Source of the DNA: Marinobacter panjinensis
GTDB taxonomy: Bacteria; Pseudomonadota; Gammaproteobacteria; Pseudomonadales; Oleiphilaceae
DNA: 64,000 nucleotides
Direction of reading: 5' to 3'
Assembly: GCF_005298175.1 (NCBI RefSeq)
Contig: NZ_SZYH01000002.1
Location: forward strand, 372,001-436,000
The position numbers were made by a program, and so were the translations under genes. Numbering within the stretch: position 1 is the first letter of the stretch; each line of letters begins with the position of its first letter. Shown here in pieces: positions 1 through 7,769 of this stretch. The notes beneath the pieces were generated by a model. That model searched no databases, had not been told where the DNA came from, and was given only the letters and a program-made list of their open reading frames with translations.

Positions 1-1927
1 TGGCAAAGGGAAAGTTCTCCGCAGACAGTTGGTCCGGGTCAGTGACGAATTGTGCCAGGGTTTCCCGGGCCTTCGGGCCCCAGAGCCCCAGGGTGGCGAG
101 TTCGTCGGTGCGATCCTGAATACGAATGTCGCCCAGCCCTTTCTCCCGGGCCATGCGGGTGATCCAGCAGTGGTCCCGGTGGCCGGTATCGCCACCGCAG
201 ACTACCCGGTAGTCGTTGTCGCCCCGGCGGATAATGGTCAGGTCGGAGCGGATGCCGCCGCGGGCATCGAGAAAGTGGGTGTAGACGCCTTTGCCGTGGG
301 GTGTGGTGCCACCCACCTTGGCCACCGACAAATATTCCAGCAGCGCTTCCGCGTCGTTCCCTGAGATGTCGAAGATGGCGAAGTGGGAGAGGTTGATCAT
401 GCCCACGGATTCGCTCATCTCCAGCTGCTCGGCGTTGGACACTTCCCAGAAATGCCGCGCGTCCCACTCGTGCTCCCGCACCGGGATGCGGTCGCGGTAC
501 TTCGCCAGCAGGGTAGACTCATTGGCGGCGTAGCCATGGGCCCGTTCCCAGCCGGCGGCCTCCATGAAGTAGGCTCCCAGCTCGACCTCCCGCAGGTAGA
601 ACGGACTGGTCCGCATCTTGCGGCCGGTCATGTAGGGCTCGCGGGGATGAACCGCCGGGGTGTAGATCTTCTTGGCGGTCTCGTAGCAGCGGTTGTAGAC
701 GTAATCCGGTGTTTTCTGCAGCGGGTAGTGACGGGCGATATCGATACTGTGGGGGTCCATCTCCGGCGAGCCATGGGTCATCCAGTCTGCCAGTATTTTG
801 CCCGCGCCGGGGCCATCCTTGACCCAGACAGCCTCGCAGAACCACAGGTTGCGCACTTCCGGAGCTTCGCCCATCAGGGAACCACCGTCGGGTGTTACCG
901 ACAGCAGGCCGTTGAAGGAATGCTTTTCCTCCCAGCCCAGCTCGCCCAGGATCGGAGTCATTTCGATGGCTTTTTCGTAGGCATCCATGACCTGTTCCAG
1001 CGAGAGATCCCGCATCGACGGTGACATCCGTGCCTCACCGGGTTCGGCAATGGCGCCAGGGTAGACCAACCGCGGATTCTCGGCCTCGTAATAGCCCCAT
1101 TCGATACGACCACCTTCGGTGGTGGTGGGGTCACCGGTGTCCCGCACATAGGCAGAGTTGCCCTGGTCGCGGAACAGCGGATAGACAATCTGCTTGCCGG
1201 TGCCGGCCAGCTCCTCATAGGGGCCAAAAAACAGCAGGGGGTGTTCCAGCGGCATCAGTGGCAGGGGGGCGTTGGCAGTGTTTGCCATCAACGGGCCCCA
1301 GATACCCATGGAGAGCACCACGTATTCAGTCTCTATGTAGCCCTTGTGGGTTTCAACGCCACGGACCTGACCGTTCTGGACATCGATACGGATGGCCGGA
1401 GTGTAGGCAAAGGCCTGGAGTTTGCCGGTGGCTACCGCTTCCTCCACCAGGTCGCCGGCCACTTTCTGCGAGCGGGGCACCACCAGGCCGGCATCCGGGT
1501 CCCACATGGCGCCCTGGATCTGGCTTTCATCGACCAGCGGGAACAATTCCTTCGCCTGTTTGGGTGAAATCATGCTGACGTTGGTGCCAAACGCTTTCCC
1601 GGAGCCCACCTTGCGGCGTAGCTCATCCATGCGTTCGTCGTCATCAACCCGGGCGACTTCCATGCCGCCACATTTCACATAATTGCCACGCTTTTCATAA
1701 AAGGCCTGGCTGTACTTGGTGGTGTAGATGTTCAGTTTGTCGTGGGAGGTGGTGAAGCAGAAGTCCGAGGCATGGGAGGTGGAGCCAATATCTGAGGGAA
1801 TCGCGGATTTTTCCAGCCCTACGATATCGTCCCAGCCCAGCTCAATCAGGTGGTGGGCTACCGAGGACCCAACGATACCGCCCTGACCGATGATGACGAC
1901 TTTTGCACGTTTCGGTAGTTGTGCCAT
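1..1927 (-). CDS. FAD-dependent oxidoreductase with GcvT domain, dimethylglycine/sarcosine dehydrogenase type (3' end outside window)
   Basis: Over 640 codons are visible and the reading frame is still open at position 1, so the C-terminus is missing. The N-terminus has a Rossmann FAD site (GQGGIVGSS, residues 14-22) and a GSTSHASDF segment whose His52 matches the histidine that carries covalent FAD in dimethylglycine dehydrogenases. The part near the window edge (around residues 470-640) looks like an aminomethyltransferase (GcvT) folate-binding domain. Such enzymes oxidatively demethylate glycine derivatives in glycine-betaine catabolism and pass the methylene group to tetrahydrofolate. The start at 1927 follows an AAAGGGG ribosome binding site. 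The exact substrate (dimethylglycine, sarcosine or another N-methyl compound) cannot be told from this part alone. Confidence 0.85.
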   Translation of the reverse strand, partial: MAQLPKRAKVVIIGQGGIVGSSVAHHLIELGWDDIVGLEKSAIPSDIGSTSHASDFCFTTSHDKLNIYTTKYSQAFYEKRGNYVKCGGMEVARVDDDERMDELRRKVGSGKAFGTNVSMISPKQAKELFPLVDESQIQGAMWDPDAGLVVPRSQKVAGDLVEEAVATGKLQAFAYTPAIRIDVQNGQVRGVETHKGYIETEYVVLSMGIWGPLMANTANAPLPLMPLEHPLLFFGPYEELAGTGKQIVYPLFRDQGNSAYVRDTGDPTTTEGGRIEWGYYEAENPRLVYPGAIAEPGEARMSPSMRDLSLEQVMDAYEKAIEMTPILGELGWEEKHSFNGLLSVTPDGGSLMGEAPEVRNLWFCEAVWVKDGPGAGKILADWMTHGSPEMDPHSIDIARHYPLQKTPDYVYNRCYETAKKIYTPAVHPREPYMTGRKMRTSPFYLREVELGAYFMEAAGWERAHGYAANESTLLAKYRDRIPVREHEWDARHFWEVSNAEQLEMSESVGMINLSHFAIFDISGNDAEALLEYLSVAKVGGTTPHGKGVYTHFLDARGGIRSDLTIIRRGDNDYRVVCGGDTGHRDHCWITRMAREKGLGDIRIQDRTDELATLGLWGPKARETLAQFVTDPDQLSAENFPFA

Positions 1928-2065
1928 CTTGATACCCCTTTACCCACAATGAACGTCCGCATGCACCAAGCCACGGCCTTGATTCAATGTGGCCCGGATT
2001 GGTCGGGGGAGGTAAATCCAATACGACACCAAGCCGTCCAAAAACGGCAGAGGAGAAAGCAGGTC

Positions 2066-3121
2066 TCAATCCTGTTCAATTCTGCGAAGAAAATCCCCAA
2101 TGTGTTCAAAGGCTTCTTCGGCTTCTGGCAAAAAATCCGGAAACATATGCCACACGTGCACCATGCCCGGCCATGTTTTCAGCTCCACCGGTGACCCGGC
2201 GTCTTTTGCCTTGTTGGCGTAGCGGCGGGCGTTGTCCAGCAGCATTTCCGAGTCGCTGACATGAATCAGGGTGGGCGGCAGGTTTTCCAGGTTACCCCGC
2301 AGCGGGGAAGCCTGGGGGCTTGATGGTGACAGGCGCATTCCGAAAAAGCTCAGCCACCAGAGCACCGGAAGCGGCACCCGCATCAGGCTGCCAAACGTAG
2401 GGCCAAGCAATGGGTCGGACTTGACGTTCAGGCGGTTGCTGGGCGCTGTCAGGGTCAGGTCGGTGGACGGCGACAGGGCAATGGCGGCGTCTGCCTGGCG
2501 CAGGCCCTGGTCGCGAATCCAGGCGATCAGCACCAGGGCGTGGCTGCCGCCGGCGGAATCCCCGGCCACCGCAACAAACTCCGCAGGCTCCGGGCCGTCC
2601 GGGCCGTGTCCCAGCATCCACTGATAGGCTTCCTGGCAGTCCCGCAGTCCTTCCCGGTAGCGATGCTCCGGCAGCAGTCGGTAGTCCACGGTAAATACAG
2701 CGGCATTGGCTACCTGCGACAGCCGATCGGTAATAGTGCGATGGCTAAGCGGACTGCCAGCAACCCAGGCGCCGCCGTGAATGTAGAGGACACGCCGCCG
2801 GGGGTTCACTCCGGGCGCCAATACCCATTCGCCTTTCGGCGCATTGGCGCCGGGTGGCCGGAACTCCGAAACGAATTTCCGCCCCTCACTGAGGTTGTCC
2901 ATATGCTTGCGCAGGGCCATGAGCCGCGCCTTCCCCCGCAACCCCCTGGCAGAACGGCTCATGTCCCTGATGGTTTCCAGCACCTGGTTGTGGCCGGGGC
3001 TGGGGGTATATTCCTGTTTCGGGAAGTCGTCCCGGTCCAGGTGTGCGAGGTTCTCGCCGCGAAGAACCAGCACCGTTACCAGAACAATCAGCAGCAGTAA
3101 TGCCAGTACAAACCAGATCAT
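2066..3121 (-). CDS. Alpha/beta hydrolase, hormone-sensitive-lipase (GDXG) family, membrane-anchored
   Basis: A 351-residue esterase/lipase. An N-terminal hydrophobic stretch (residues 2-20) looks like an uncleaved signal anchor, which would place the enzyme on the periplasmic face. The oxyanion-hole motif HGGAW is at 115-119, the nucleophile elbow GDSAGG at 187-192 (Ser189), and the remaining triad is probably Asp290 and His322 (GMVHVW). This is the bacterial HSL-like family IV of carboxylesterases. It is divergent from the CLC gene, with about 106 bases between starts. The natural substrate is not deducible; short- to medium-chain esters are usual for the family. Confidence 0.85.
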   Translation of the reverse strand: MIWFVLALLLLIVLVTVLVLRGENLAHLDRDDFPKQEYTPSPGHNQVLETIRDMSRSARGLRGKARLMALRKHMDNLSEGRKFVSEFRPPGANAPKGEWVLAPGVNPRRRVLYIHGGAWVAGSPLSHRTITDRLSQVANAAVFTVDYRLLPEHRYREGLRDCQEAYQWMLGHGPDGPEPAEFVAVAGDSAGGSHALVLIAWIRDQGLRQADAAIALSPSTDLTLTAPSNRLNVKSDPLLGPTFGSLMRVPLPVLWWLSFFGMRLSPSSPQASPLRGNLENLPPTLIHVSDSEMLLDNARRYANKAKDAGSPVELKTWPGMVHVWHMFPDFLPEAEEAFEHIGDFLRRIEQD

Positions 3122-3227
3122 GAATCAGCCTTTTGGCAATCGAAGTCTCGGGATACTGGAGTTTTCGCCTATTTGGCCGGCAATGTAAACATTTGAGCGT
3201 ATTGCCAATCGGGACTTTACTTGCAGT

Positions 3228-4958
3228 ATGGACAGGATCGGCGTTCAGCACATTGTGTATCAGATCATCCTGGTGACGGTGGTGGCCATCGTGGTTGGCA
3301 CCGCTGCCTCGCTGGCTGCGATCGGCTTTGTGGATGCGGTGCACTATCTGAATGACCGCCTGCTCATCTCACCTTATGCCCGTGTTCTGGCGGAAGACAG
3401 ACCGGGGCTGGTGGCGGCCGCCACCCTGATTGTTCCCGCTGCTGGCGGCCTGATTGTTGGCCTTGTGGTTCATTTCCTGGTTCGCGAAAAGCGCGGTCTG
3501 GCGCCTCCGGACGCCATTCTTGCGGCCCAGACCAGTGGTCCGGCCCCTGGATTCAGAAGCGGTGTCGCCTCAAGCCTTGCCGCTCTGGTCTCGCTCGGCA
3601 GCGGTGCTTCCGTGGGGCAGTATGGCCCGCTGGTGTATCTGGGCGCGATGTTCGGAAACCTGGCGGGTCGCCTGCGGCTTAACCTGCGTCACCAGCGCTC
3701 CATAGCCATTGCCTGCGGAGTAGCGGCGGCAATTTCCACGGCCTTCAACGCGCCGATCGCGGGGCTGGTGTTTGCCCATGAGGTCATCCTGCGTCACTAC
3801 TCGTTGCGCGCCTTTGCGCCGGTCACGGTTGCAGCGGCGACGGGTTACATCATTGCCAATGTAATATTCGATCGTCCCGCGTTGTTCCTGGTGAGTTTCG
3901 ACCGCGTGGAACACAGCTACGAGTTTGTTTTCTTTGCCCTGGAAGGGGTGTTGTGCGCCGGCCTGGCGTGGGTCTTCATGTTATTGCTGAGGTTCAGCAC
4001 CAACATTTCCCGGCGTCACATTGCAGTGCCCTGGGTCCGGCCAGCCATTGCAGGGTTGATGGTGGGGCTGGTGGCCCTGTGGATACCAGAGGTGCTGGGC
4101 ATCGGCCAGGAAACCCTGCGCTTTGCCACCATCGAGGGGGCGTTCGGAATTGGTGAGCTGGGGCTGATCATTGTTGCCAAGCTGGTTCTGACGGCGCTGT
4201 GTGTGGGCTTTGGCTTTGTTGGCGGTGTCTTCAGCCCGGCCTTGCTGATTGGTATTCTTTTCGGCGCCTTTTATGGGCTGATGTTGCCTTACCTGGCACC
4301 GGTGCCCCATTCCGGGCTCGAGGTTTACGCGATCTGCGGCATGATGGCCCTGGCCAGCTCCGTTATTGGTGCGCCTCTGACCACCATCCTGATTGTGTTC
4401 GAGTTGACTCGCAGTTACGACCTGACCATTGCCGCTATGGTGGCTGTCGTCTTCGCCAACCTGATTTCCTACCGGGTGATCGGGCGTTCGCTGTTCGATC
4501 TGCAACTGCGCGAACGGGGGTTTGATCTTTCCCTTGGGCGGGACAAGGCGATTCTGGAAACCCACAGAATACGTGATTATCTCTCCACTAATGTCACTAC
4601 TGTCAGTGAACGGGACACCGTCGGCGATGTTCGTCAGCGCCTGGTGGACGATCATCGGTCAGAAGCCATGGTCCTGAACAGGGACCAGAAACTGCTGGGA
4701 GTTGTCAGGTTGCAGGGCATTGTTAACAGCCAAGCTGATACGCCGGTACTGGAAACGGCTATCCAGTCGTTCACCACCTTTGATGAGGACACCTCGGTAT
4801 GGCAATCCATGGAAATGCTGCGGGGCTTTCTTGGCGAAGCGGTTCCATTGGTAGACCGGCGCGGCCGGCTGAAGGGTGTGGTTCCGGAAGAGGCGGTGAT
4901 ACGGGCGTACCTGGAAATCATGCATGACCTGCGAGAGGAAGAAAATGAAGCGGCGTAG
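3228..4958 (+). CDS. CLC-family chloride channel/transporter with C-terminal CBS pair, atypical gate
   Basis: A 576-residue polytopic membrane protein with the CLC fold (selectivity-filter segment GSGASVGQYGP at 124-134, AFNAPIAGLVF at 172-182, GGVFSP further on) and two CBS domains in the last 140 residues or so. In the canonical GREGP motif the external gating glutamate is Tyr132 here, and the internal proton glutamate (second E of the usual EE pair) is Val186 after Glu185. Loss of both glutamates in a CLC usually means uncoupled, channel-like or altered anion transport; that is inference for this protein. The ribosome binding site is weak. The 3' end overlaps the next gene by 14 bases, suggesting coupled translation. 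Confidence 0.88.
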   Translation: MDRIGVQHIVYQIILVTVVAIVVGTAASLAAIGFVDAVHYLNDRLLISPYARVLAEDRPGLVAAATLIVPAAGGLIVGLVVHFLVREKRGLAPPDAILAAQTSGPAPGFRSGVASSLAALVSLGSGASVGQYGPLVYLGAMFGNLAGRLRLNLRHQRSIAIACGVAAAISTAFNAPIAGLVFAHEVILRHYSLRAFAPVTVAAATGYIIANVIFDRPALFLVSFDRVEHSYEFVFFALEGVLCAGLAWVFMLLLRFSTNISRRHIAVPWVRPAIAGLMVGLVALWIPEVLGIGQETLRFATIEGAFGIGELGLIIVAKLVLTALCVGFGFVGGVFSPALLIGILFGAFYGLMLPYLAPVPHSGLEVYAICGMMALASSVIGAPLTTILIVFELTRSYDLTIAAMVAVVFANLISYRVIGRSLFDLQLRERGFDLSLGRDKAILETHRIRDYLSTNVTTVSERDTVGDVRQRLVDDHRSEAMVLNRDQKLLGVVRLQGIVNSQADTPVLETAIQSFTTFDEDTSVWQSMEMLRGFLGEAVPLVDRRGRLKGVVPEEAVIRAYLEIMHDLREEENEAA

Positions 4959-6054
4959 CCGGGCGATTCGTGCATTGATGATCATCGGACTGCTGGCGCT
5001 GTCGGCTCTCTTGCAGGCGCAAGGCCAGAGCGAGCGGCCAGAGGTGCTCACGGTGGTCACCTGGGGCGGTGCCTATGAGGACAGCCAGCGACGCGCCTAT
5101 TTCGAGCCCTTTACCGAGGCAACTGGCATAGAGATCGAAACGGTGCATTACGACGGTGGTGTGAAGGTACTGAGGGAGCACGTCGCCAGCGGCGAGATCG
5201 AGTGGGATGTCATCGATATGATCCAGTCCGACGCCAGCACCGCCTGTGACGATGGCCTGCTGGAATCCATCGATCCGCAGATATTGGCGCCGGCACCTGA
5301 TGGCACGCCGCCACAGGAGGATTTCATGGAAGGCGCCATTCATCGGTGCTTTATCACCCAGATCGTGTTTTCAACCGTCATTGCCTTCGATAACAGGGCG
5401 TTTCCGGGGGTTAAACCTGACAGTGTGGAAGACTTCTTTGACCTGGAGGCGTTTCCCGGTAAGCGAGGCCTCCGGAAATCACCGACAGGGCTATTGGAGT
5501 GGGCATTGCTATCGCTGGCGGTGCCGCGGGAGCAACTCTATGACCTGCTCAGCACCCGGCGCGGGCTTGAGCTGGCTTCCGGGCGTCTGGATGACATCCG
5601 CGAGGCCATTATCTGGTGGACCCGCGGCGACGAACCGGTGGAGCTCCTGACCAGCGGCCAGGCGGCCATGGCGACGGGCTACAATGGCCGTTTCTTTCAT
5701 GCCAGAGCCATGGAGGGGGCGCCCATCTCGGTGATCTGGGACGGGCAACTGATCGGCTTTAACAGCTGGACCATTCTTCGTGGCACGGCCCAGGCCGACC
5801 TGGCTGCAGAATTCATCGCGTTCGCTACCCGAGCGGAGAATATGGCGGCCCAGGCCAACCTGATCAGCTACGGGCCGGCACGAAAATCAGCTCAGCGGAG
5901 GGTAGGGCTGCATACGGATGCGGGCGTGCCCATGCGCCCCTACCTGCCAACAGCGCCCTCCCATATGGATAACGCGGTTGTTCGCGATCATCACTGGTAT
6001 TCGCAGACGGACGGGTTGAGAGAGCAATGGTTCCGCGAGTGGCTGGAACGCTGA
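4945..6054 (+). CDS. Orphan ABC-type extracellular solute-binding protein (PotD-like)
   Basis: A 369-residue periplasmic binding protein. A basic N-terminus and hydrophobic core ending at LQAQG form a signal peptide, followed by the LTVVTWGGAYEDSQ opening strand typical of polyamine/iron-type (SBP_bac) binding proteins. The start at 4945 is chosen because a GAGAGGAAG ribosome binding site precedes it; an in-frame ATG at 4924 lacks one. The gene overlaps the end of the CLC gene by 14 bases. No ABC permease or ATPase lies nearby, so it either serves a distant transporter or has a sensing role. The ligand is unknown; polyamines are the commonest for this group. Confidence 0.8.
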   Translation: MKRRSRAIRALMIIGLLALSALLQAQGQSERPEVLTVVTWGGAYEDSQRRAYFEPFTEATGIEIETVHYDGGVKVLREHVASGEIEWDVIDMIQSDASTACDDGLLESIDPQILAPAPDGTPPQEDFMEGAIHRCFITQIVFSTVIAFDNRAFPGVKPDSVEDFFDLEAFPGKRGLRKSPTGLLEWALLSLAVPREQLYDLLSTRRGLELASGRLDDIREAIIWWTRGDEPVELLTSGQAAMATGYNGRFFHARAMEGAPISVIWDGQLIGFNSWTILRGTAQADLAAEFIAFATRAENMAAQANLISYGPARKSAQRRVGLHTDAGVPMRPYLPTAPSHMDNAVVRDHHWYSQTDGLREQWFREWLER

Positions 6055-6062
6055 AGGCGCAG

Positions 6063-7181
6063 TCAGACCAGCCCGCAGGCTTCTGAAATAACCCGGTTGC
6101 GCCCGGCGGCCTTGGCCCGGTAGAGCATGGCATCAGCGCGGCCTATGGCGTCATCAATGCCCTGGCCGGGAATGTATTCGGCGATGCCGACCGTCACGGT
6201 AACTGGTATGCCGGCAATGGGCGCCCGCTCAATCGCCCGTCGACAACGCTGGGCGGCATGGCGCGCGCTACGAAGATTCACTCCGGGGGTCGCCACCAGG
6301 AATTCGTCACCACCCCAGCGGGCGGCGAGATCTACCTCGCGTACGGTGCCGGAGAGGATATTTGCGAACTCCCGGATCACCGAATCGCCGACTTCATGGC
6401 CATGATCATCGTTGACGCCTTTGAATTCGTCGATATCAATAAGAATGATGGTCAGCGGGCGCTGGTAGCGGTCCGCCAATGCAGCTTCGGCGGACAGGAA
6501 CCGGTCAGCACCGCGTCGGTTTGACAGGCCACACAGCGGGTCGGTGTTGGCCCAGTGCTGTAGGGTTTCTGCCTTTGTAAAGGCCCCCCAGGTTCGCTCG
6601 CGTAGAAAGGTTCCGGCGCTGGTCAGTGCCAGCAGCACAGCCAGAAACAGGTGAATGCGCAGAAGGTAAACCCAGTTATGGCAGTAGTCCCCCGCTGCCA
6701 GGAAACAACCCAGGACTTCATGGGTTGCCAGAGCTCCCGAGAACAGGAAAGTGGCTGCCCCGGTAATCATGCCCCCGCGGTAACCAAGAGTGATGAATCC
6801 TCCGACAATCAGTATCCCCACCGCCCAGTAATGCCCGCCGGCCAATAACAACAGGTGCTCGTTCAACGGGTCGCTGAAGGCAAAATGCCAGGCAAGGCGG
6901 CTGAGTATCATGGTGCCCACGGTGGCAACCAGGATGATTTCCATGGTTCTCAGAGAGCAGGCTCTGCGCCAAAGGGCGAAACCAAGGCCGGCAAGAACCA
7001 CGGCAAACGCCGGATAGCCTACTGCAATGAAGGCGTCACCCTTTTCCCGAAATGCCCAACTGAGCAGGACGATGGCAAAGGTGAGGGTGAGTACACCCAG
7101 ATAGATGCTCCGCCGGTAGATCTCAAGACGGTTCAGTTCTGTCTGAATGGCGTGAAGGTCATTCCCCGGTGCTGAGTCCAT
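6063..7181 (-). CDS. Membrane diguanylate cyclase (GGDEF)
   Basis: 372 residues: about six predicted transmembrane helices in the N-terminal half (MASE-like sensor region), then a GGDEF domain. The catalytic motif is intact (RWGGDEF), and the inhibitory I-site RxxD is present as REVD five residues upstream, so it should make c-di-GMP under product feedback control. It is convergent with the binding-protein gene, with 8 bases between stops. The signal sensed is unknown. This is one of three c-di-GMP proteins in the window. Confidence 0.9.
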   Translation of the reverse strand: MDSAPGNDLHAIQTELNRLEIYRRSIYLGVLTLTFAIVLLSWAFREKGDAFIAVGYPAFAVVLAGLGFALWRRACSLRTMEIILVATVGTMILSRLAWHFAFSDPLNEHLLLLAGGHYWAVGILIVGGFITLGYRGGMITGAATFLFSGALATHEVLGCFLAAGDYCHNWVYLLRIHLFLAVLLALTSAGTFLRERTWGAFTKAETLQHWANTDPLCGLSNRRGADRFLSAEAALADRYQRPLTIILIDIDEFKGVNDDHGHEVGDSVIREFANILSGTVREVDLAARWGGDEFLVATPGVNLRSARHAAQRCRRAIERAPIAGIPVTVTVGIAEYIPGQGIDDAIGRADAMLYRAKAAGRNRVISEACGLV

Positions 7182-7354
7182 AGCGTTTGTAAATCCGTTT
7201 TGTGGAATTCCTTGTGCTGTCTACCTGAGATCAGAAAGATTAGTACATGCACACTACAGATATTATCGCGCAATCTGCGTCCGAGTCCATGATTGTCAAC
7301 CGGTCCCGTTAGGCGGGATCATGGGGATGTTCCGATAAAGGGTAGACGATCGTC

Positions 7355-7756
7355 ATGACAGATATGTATCAGATACTCGCTGACACCGTTCTGACGATTC
7401 ATGTGTTGGTGGTGGTCTTTGTCGTTCTGGGGCTGGTTCTGGTGCTGGCGGGGAATCGCCTGGGCTGGCGTTGGGTGAACAACCCCTGGTTCCGGTTCGC
7501 ACATCTGGGTGCTATTGCGGTGGTGGTGGCGGAAGCCTGGCTGGGTGTTGTGTGCCCGCTGACCACACTGGAAATGTGGCTGCGGTCGAAAGCGGGTGCA
7601 GAGGCCTACGGCGGCAGTTTTATCGAGTACTGGCTGCAGCAGATTCTCTATTACGATGCACCGGCCTGGGTATTCGTTACCGCCTACACAGTGTTTGGCC
7701 TGCTGGTAGCGGCTGCCTGGTGGCGCTTTCCGCCGCGGTCGGGAAAGCGCCGGTAA
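7355..7756 (+). CDS. DUF2784 family inner-membrane protein
   Basis: 133 residues with about four hydrophobic helices. The conserved family elements are visible: HVLVVVFVVLGLVL near the N-terminus, the WRWVNNPWFRFAHL loop and a VCPLTTLE segment, followed by a late tyrosine/tryptophan-rich stretch. No function is known for DUF2784; it is common in proteobacteria. The gene ends 13 bases before the converging ftsH stop codon. Confidence 0.8.
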   Translation: MTDMYQILADTVLTIHVLVVVFVVLGLVLVLAGNRLGWRWVNNPWFRFAHLGAIAVVVAEAWLGVVCPLTTLEMWLRSKAGAEAYGGSFIEYWLQQILYYDAPAWVFVTAYTVFGLLVAAAWWRFPPRSGKRR

Positions 7757-7769
7757 GGCAGGCGTTTGC

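Noticed and set aside
1021..1578. Long plus-strand open frame of 185 codons
   Set aside because: Antisense to the FAD/GcvT oxidoreductase, rich in Arg/Pro/Gly from GC-rich shadow coding, with no ribosome binding site or family.
3132..3221. Inverted repeat TTGGCAAT / ATTGCCAA across the divergent est-clc gap
   Set aside because: Only 8 bp with about 70 bases between the arms; likely chance.
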